Shown here one piece after another: positions 29,967 to 33,552 of a stretch of DNA of 33,552 nucleotides. Origin of the DNA: a virus; IMG/VR virus record IMGVR_UViG_3300005600_000060, positions 1 to 33,552 of that record. One strand, 5' to 3'. Position 1 is the stretch's first letter. Every line of letters starts with the position of its first letter. Both the position numbers and the translations under genes were made by a program. Under the pieces are notes generated by a model. The model made no database searches and had not been told where the DNA came from. It saw nothing but the letters and a program-made list of their open reading frames with translations.

Positions 29967-31774
29967 TTGCCCGTCCCCCCAACAACCTCCGGCGGAATCC
30001 AAAGCCCCCCGAGCCGGTTGTTGCTCGCGTCCTGGTCAACAAGCGCCCGGGCCTTCTCGTGCTTCGGATCGTGACGCAGTACGGTCGCCGAAGCGGTCAC
30101 CATCCACCCCGAGGTCCCACCCCAAGGCGTACTCGCACTGAGGACGGGGTCGCCGCTCGGGTCGAGCACGACATACGGGTAGGGCACCCAATGCGAAGCG
30201 TCGCCGTCGAACGTGTAGGCGTCGTCGACAACCTTCCGCGCAGCCCGCAGCGCAAACTCGCGTGCCTCGGGCACGTCGAACGCCTCGCCCGCAAGGTCGA
30301 CGAAGTAGGCGATCGGGCCCTGCTGCCAGGCGTACCACTTGCCGTACGCGGTCATCCAGTATTCGCCCTGAAGCCGCGCACGCAGCACGTTTTCCCAGCG
30401 CCAGATCCAGCGGTCACGCACCTGCCGCGCAAGCCACCGGTCCTCGACGCTGTGCCACAGGTGCCACGCCAGCAACGCCGACCAGCCGAGACCCCGGTTC
30501 GCGCCGGTGTAGGCCGTCGTGGTGAACTCGGGGTCGGTCGTGTGCTCGAACAGGTAGAGCGACGCACGCCGCTCGATCTGCCACTGCAACGCCGGGCAAC
30601 CTGTCGCGCGGTAGGCGACGAACAGGTTGTTGTAGAACATGTGCTCGCGCCATGTTCGATAGCCGTGCAGGTCGGCGCCCTCGTGAGGCATCTCGCTGCC
30701 GAACTCGAACAGGTCGCGGCTGTTGCCGCGCGCGAACGGGTAGCCCTCGAACATCGCGAGGTCTTTCTCGCGACGGATGTGCAGCCGGCTGCCGCTGATC
30801 TCGGTCCATAGCCCCGGGCGCCGCGCCATGCTCGCGGCGGTCATCCACCGCAGCCACTCGCCGCCGGCAGACTCCTGCCCGAGCCCGAGATCGGCGCCGA
30901 CGAACACCTGGTCGGGCTCGCCGCCACTCGTATAGGCGCTCTTCGTCAGGAACGTGAGCGGCGTCAACGTCGACCAGTCCTGCAACGAGTCCGCGACCGG
31001 TTGCCAGTGCTGTTCGACGAACGCGCGCGGGTGCCCGCGGCTCTCGTGCCACAGCGGGTTGCCCGTCGGCCAGACCTTGTTCACGCCGATGGCGCCGATC
31101 TCGAGCTTGGCGTATGCCTCGGCGCTCGGACGTTCGGACTCGTCGAATAGGGCAACGAACGGGACCGGCGGCAGGCCCTGACCGTGGCCGACCGTCATGC
31201 CGGACCGGATCAGCGGCTTACCCCAGCCGGACCATGCCCCGCGCACCTCGGCGCCGCTGCGGAACCAGGGGTGGATGTTCCACTTGAGGCGGGCCGACTT
31301 GTCGGGCAGCGTCGGGTTGCTCGCCGAGACTTGCAACTTGCCCGGCGCCCAGCCCTGGCCGGCGTAGAACGTCATCCAGACATCGCAGACGACGATGCGG
31401 TCGAGGCGGACCTGCCAGTGCCCGTCGACGCCCGCGCCGTTCTTCTCGAGCGACCGCAGCGACATCCGGGTGCCGCCGAGGCTCGGCCAGTGCTTCAACG
31501 CCAGGTCGTAGTCGTGGACGACTGCGCGCGGTGCGCGCGACAGGTCGAGCGTTGTGGCGCTGCCGGCGGGCATGTCGTCGGCTCGGACGTCGACGTGCCA
31601 CAGCCCGGGCGCGATCCACTTGCCGCGGACGTGCGAGGCGCCGGTGTCGGGCGCCCAACGATCAACCGTGCGGCGGATCCAGCCGGAGAAGGGCGCGTCG
31701 GATCGGTTGGCGACGTGGACCTGCTGCGCGAACAGGGAGCAGGCGAGGAAGGCGAACGCGAGTAGGGTTCTCAT
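29963..31774 (-). CDS. Secreted 603-aa protein, possible lyase or glycosidase-like fold
   Basis: ATG 31774 overlaps the upstream stop as ATGA and has GGGGAG 8 nt upstream; a longer reading from 31858 lacks such support. The signal peptide reads MRTLLAFAFLACSLFAQ. A beta-rich N-terminal part follows (VHVANRSDAPFSGWIRRTVD, WIAPGLWHVDVRADDMPAGS), then a Trp-rich helical part (WRENxxx, LAWHLWHSVEDRW, WIWRWENVLRA) typical of (alpha/alpha) toroid enzymes. This layout recalls the RIFT-barrel plus toroid proteins related to exo-rhamnogalacturonan lyases (PcRGLX/YetA-like), but I cannot confirm that. A signal peptide on such a large protein is unusual in a phage operon; it may come from the host. Confidence 0.6.
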   Translation of the reverse strand: MRTLLAFAFLACSLFAQQVHVANRSDAPFSGWIRRTVDRWAPDTGASHVRGKWIAPGLWHVDVRADDMPAGSATTLDLSRAPRAVVHDYDLALKHWPSLGGTRMSLRSLEKNGAGVDGHWQVRLDRIVVCDVWMTFYAGQGWAPGKLQVSASNPTLPDKSARLKWNIHPWFRSGAEVRGAWSGWGKPLIRSGMTVGHGQGLPPVPFVALFDESERPSAEAYAKLEIGAIGVNKVWPTGNPLWHESRGHPRAFVEQHWQPVADSLQDWSTLTPLTFLTKSAYTSGGEPDQVFVGADLGLGQESAGGEWLRWMTAASMARRPGLWTEISGSRLHIRREKDLAMFEGYPFARGNSRDLFEFGSEMPHEGADLHGYRTWREHMFYNNLFVAYRATGCPALQWQIERRASLYLFEHTTDPEFTTTAYTGANRGLGWSALLAWHLWHSVEDRWLARQVRDRWIWRWENVLRARLQGEYWMTAYGKWYAWQQGPIAYFVDLAGEAFDVPEAREFALRAARKVVDDAYTFDGDASHWVPYPYVVLDPSGDPVLSASTPWGGTSGWMVTASATVLRHDPKHEKARALVDQDASNNRLGGLWIPPEVVGGTGK

Positions 31775-32742
31775 TCTGCGGTCTCCCCGGCTTCTGCGGT
31801 CTCCGGGCTGTCGGCTTCTGCGGCCGCGGCCGCGCGCGCCTGACAGAAAGCCAGGCATCCGTCCGCGACCGACGCGATGCTCTCCAAGGCGCCGTATGCT
31901 TCGTCGGGTTCGGTCTTGAGCGCGAGAGTCGAGACAGTCGAAAGGCCGCTCTCGGCAGCCTCCGCCCTGGACCGGTAGCTCGGGTCGACACCGGCATCTC
32001 TCTCCGCCTCACTCTGCTTGCGCTCGGCGACCACGACCCGGCGGCACAACTCGGACACGAGGTCAGGCAGCCTGTCGAAGGACCCGACCTCTTTGCCGGG
32101 ATCCAGCGTGTTGAGGCTGGACTGCATGCGGCCACATATCTTCTCGATCAGCTTGTAGTAGCCGTCGGCGAGGACGCGCTCGGTCTGCGCGGCCTTCTCG
32201 GCGGGTTTGACGCGTTCGCGCAAATCGAGCACCTCTCGGAACGTCGCCGAGTCGAACTTGTCCTCGCTCGTGTTGCCCATCGCACACTGCCGGACGTGCT
32301 CGATGCGCTTGTTCGCCCAGACCGCTTGGTCGTAGGCACGAGCGCGATCGCGGTTGATGCGGTCGGACTGCGCGCGCGCCTCGTCGCGTTCCTTTAGCAC
32401 CCGACGGGCGCAGTCGAGCGCACCTTCATCGTGCTCTGCACCGGCCTCCCTCATGAATCGCAGGCCGTCGTCGGTGCGGTCGTTCTCCCGCTTTACGATG
32501 TCACGGAGATCCTCGTACGCCTGCTGTAGCTCGCGCTCCAACTCGGCGATGCGCTTGCCGGCGGCGTCGAGGTCGTCCGCCTGTCGGCCAATCGTCCCGC
32601 GCTGTTCCTCGACCTTCGCAGAGTAGAGCGTTCGGATAGCCTCCGATGCGCTCAGCCCCTGGCGGGCCTTTGAGATGAGGTGCTCGGCCGCCTCATCGAA
32701 GGGGGGTACCATCTGTCCGCCGCTGTTCTCTCCGCTCGACAT
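31771..32742 (-). CDS. Coiled-coil protein, 323 aa
   Basis: ATG 32742 follows CCCCGGAGTGAG. The product begins MSSGENSGGQMVPPFDEAAE and is dominated by heptad repeats (LDAAGKRIAELERELQQAYE, LKERDEARAQSDRINRDRAR), with a Leu-rich later part and an Ala/Glu-rich C-terminus (ARAAAAAEADSPETAEAGE). It heads the accessory operon and overlaps the secreted protein by 4 nt. No catalytic motif is visible, and I do not recognise a family. Confidence 0.65.
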   Translation of the reverse strand: MSSGENSGGQMVPPFDEAAEHLISKARQGLSASEAIRTLYSAKVEEQRGTIGRQADDLDAAGKRIAELERELQQAYEDLRDIVKRENDRTDDGLRFMREAGAEHDEGALDCARRVLKERDEARAQSDRINRDRARAYDQAVWANKRIEHVRQCAMGNTSEDKFDSATFREVLDLRERVKPAEKAAQTERVLADGYYKLIEKICGRMQSSLNTLDPGKEVGSFDRLPDLVSELCRRVVVAERKQSEAERDAGVDPSYRSRAEAAESGLSTVSTLALKTEPDEAYGALESIASVADGCLAFCQARAAAAAEADSPETAEAGETAE

Positions 32743-32829
32743 CTCACTCCGGGGGTTTGGGGTGCTCGGTGCAGCGACCCGGCTCTCGGATCGCCGAGCA
32801 CACACTCGCCCGCGGGGCGGTTTATGTCG

Positions 32830-32844
32830 GTGGGGTTAGCGGCT
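32830..32844 (-). promoter_or_regulatory. Intergenic motif, copy 5 (before the accessory operon)
   Basis: Same 15 bases as copies 1-3, 87 nt before the ATG at 32742. The flank CGACA on the coding strand matches copy 4 at 27819. Confidence 0.65.
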
Positions 32845-32870
32845 GCGATCGAGGAATTCGCGGGGCTCAC

Positions 32871-32884
32871 TTTGCAGCGCAAAG
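32871..32884. promoter_or_regulatory. Operator-like palindrome, site 1
   Basis: On the minus strand CTTTGCGCTGCAAA; within it CTTTGC and GCAAAG arms pair around a 3-nt centre. It repeats at site 2 with one difference in the centre. Confidence 0.5.
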
Positions 32885-32916
32885 CTTCCGTTCGCCGCCG
32901 TCCGGTTTCGGCGTAG

Positions 32917-32930
32917 TTTGCACCGCAAAG
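32917..32930. promoter_or_regulatory. Operator-like palindrome, site 2
   Basis: On the minus strand CTTTGCGGTGCAAA, 13 of 14 bases identical to site 1 and 46 bp away in the same orientation. Confidence 0.5.
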
Positions 32931-32947
32931 TGAACGGCCGGAAAGAG

Positions 32948-32964
32948 TGTGCGGAATCCGCACA
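32948..32964. promoter_or_regulatory. 17-bp perfect palindrome
   Basis: TGTGCGGAATCCGCACA is an 8-1-8 perfect dyad. No U-run follows on either strand, so an operator is more likely than a terminator. It lies 18 bp beyond site 2. Confidence 0.5.
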
Positions 32965-33000
32965 GTTTCGCAATTCACTCCCGCTACGCGAAGAGGCCGG

Positions 33001-33261
33001 TCACGATTGCCCCCGGGCCTCGACCAGTCGCCGCCACGCCCCCGGCTCCAGCAACTCCTCCGGCCAATCCCACACCTCATCGAACACGACGAGACGACGA
33101 GGCAGCTCGCCGCGCACCTTGAGCTCGATCTTCTCGAGGGGCGACAGCGAACGAGTCAGCCCCTCGGTGTGCCAGGGTTCGACCCGTGTCCATTCGGCGG
33201 GGTCGCGCACGGCATCGTAGTCGGACAGGTTGTAGGACATGTCGCCGGCTCGGAAGGTCAC
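33001..33261 (-). CDS. Hypothetical protein, 86 aa
   Basis: I start it at GTG 33261, which overlaps the upstream TGA as GTGA; an ATG at 33240 would give 79 aa. The product contains MSYNLSDYDAVRDPAEWTRV, LSPLEKIELKVRGELPRRLV and FDEVWDWPEELLEPGAW, an acidic, Trp-rich C-terminus. The family is not recognised. The control region follows it. Confidence 0.6.
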   Translation of the reverse strand: MTFRAGDMSYNLSDYDAVRDPAEWTRVEPWHTEGLTRSLSPLEKIELKVRGELPRRLVVFDEVWDWPEELLEPGAWRRLVEARGQS

Positions 33262-33512
33262 GAATCGGACCCCGCCGCTGTCACAGTGTAGCCGTCGTAC
33301 GGAACGGCAGGCTCGTCCAGGTTCCGATCGAACTGGAACCGGCAGCCGCAGTCGTAGACGAGCAAGAACGTGATGCGCCCAGGGACGCCGCCACCTACGT
33401 GTGCCCCATGCTCGGATTGGATGTATCCGCACCCGTGCTCGGGGCACTTGCGCGGCATCGACTGGGGGAACCCCCGAGCGGGTTCGACAATGTTCGTGTA
33501 GCCGTTGCTCAC
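33258..33512 (-). CDS. Small Cys-rich zinc-ribbon-like protein
   Basis: The GTG at 33512 follows GGTGGGAG by 8 nt and overlaps the upstream TGA (GTGA); a GTG at 33527 is possible but lies inside the Shine-Dalgarno. The 84-aa product has KCPEHGCGYIQSEHGAHVGG and then YDCGCRFQF, so two Cys pairs that may bind zinc. No family recognised. Confidence 0.6.
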   Translation of the reverse strand: MSNGYTNIVEPARGFPQSMPRKCPEHGCGYIQSEHGAHVGGGVPGRITFLLVYDCGCRFQFDRNLDEPAVPYDGYTVTAAGSDS

Positions 33513-33552
33513 GCCAGAATCTCCCACCGAAAAACGAACGACTGCGCTCCCT
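33509..33552 (-). CDS. End of an upstream gene (partial)
   Basis: The frame ending in the TGA at 33509-33511 reads GAQSFVFRWEILA before the stop and is open to the right edge. Its TGA overlaps the GTG of the next gene, the same coupling used through the window. Only 13 residues are visible, so function cannot be inferred. Confidence 0.5.
   Translation of the reverse strand, partial: GAQSFVFRWEILA

Larger units (their letters stand above)
32743..33000 (-). promoter_or_regulatory. Gene-free control region upstream of the accessory operon
   Basis: These 258 bases hold no credible gene. They contain a full copy of the intergenic motif (32830-32844), two copies of a 14-bp imperfect palindrome, and a 17-bp perfect palindrome. 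The density of dyads marks it as a regulatory or replication-related region. Confidence 0.6.

Noticed and set aside
32652-33080. 142-aa frame across the control region
   Set aside because: No ribosome site, unusual composition, and it would cover all palindromes and the motif copy.

Overview
This window is a stretch of a tailed-phage (siphovirus-type) genome, or of a prophage or metagenomic phage contig. It is GC-rich throughout and every gene I can support lies on the minus strand, so it is read from right (33552) to left (1). The core order is the classic packaging-head-neck-tail order: small terminase, large terminase, DUF4055-type portal, Mu gpF/SPP1 gp7-type minor head protein, scaffold, P22-like coat protein, neck proteins, tail tube, tail assembly chaperones with a -1 frameshift, tape measure, and a DUF2460 tail-tip protein that runs off the left edge. 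No integrase, repressor, endolysin, tRNA or CRISPR array is visible. The host is unknown. A lipoprotein signal, a secreted enzyme-like protein with a signal peptide ending LFAQ, and the high GC suggest a Gram-negative, high-GC bacterium (inference only).

Layout by region, in the direction of transcription. (1) 33552-33001: two small genes and the tail of a third. (2) 33000-32743: a gene-free control region with two copies of a 14-bp imperfect palindrome and a 17-bp perfect palindrome. (3) 32742-27860: a ten-gene accessory operon whose first eight genes are joined by 4-nt ATGA/GTGA overlaps or near-contacts; it holds a coiled-coil protein, a 603-aa secreted protein, several small membrane proteins and an EF-hand lipoprotein. 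(4) 27779-21066: two beta-helix tail-spike-like proteins, a virion-protein homologue, a DNA-binding-like protein, a metallophosphoesterase fused to a homing-endonuclease-type repeat, a SprT-like protease and a dATP/dGTP diphosphohydrolase-like protein. (5) 21024-17570: terminase genes; the large subunit carries a full LAGLIDADG intein inside its Walker A loop. (6) 17520-12217: portal, minor head, scaffold and coat. (7) 12143-4333: neck and tail genes, including a 1173-aa protein that joins two SGNH/sialate-esterase-like modules to a head-tail-connector-like C-terminus. (8) 4331-1: tape measure and DUF2460 protein.

The strongest unexplained pattern is a 14-15 bp sequence, AGCCGCTAACCCCAC on the coding strand. 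It occurs in five intergenic gaps, always in the same orientation, and once in shortened form inside a tail gene. The five intergenic copies stand in front of the operon that begins at 32742, the one at 27779, the one at 21024, the portal operon and the scaffold gene. They look like phage-specific promoters or another transcription signal. The other points most worth testing are the intein with a non-canonical Ser-Asn end, the GGGAAAC frameshift site, the esterase-connector fusion, the 20-residue repeats that flank a PKD/beta-helix protein, and the secreted 603-aa protein.
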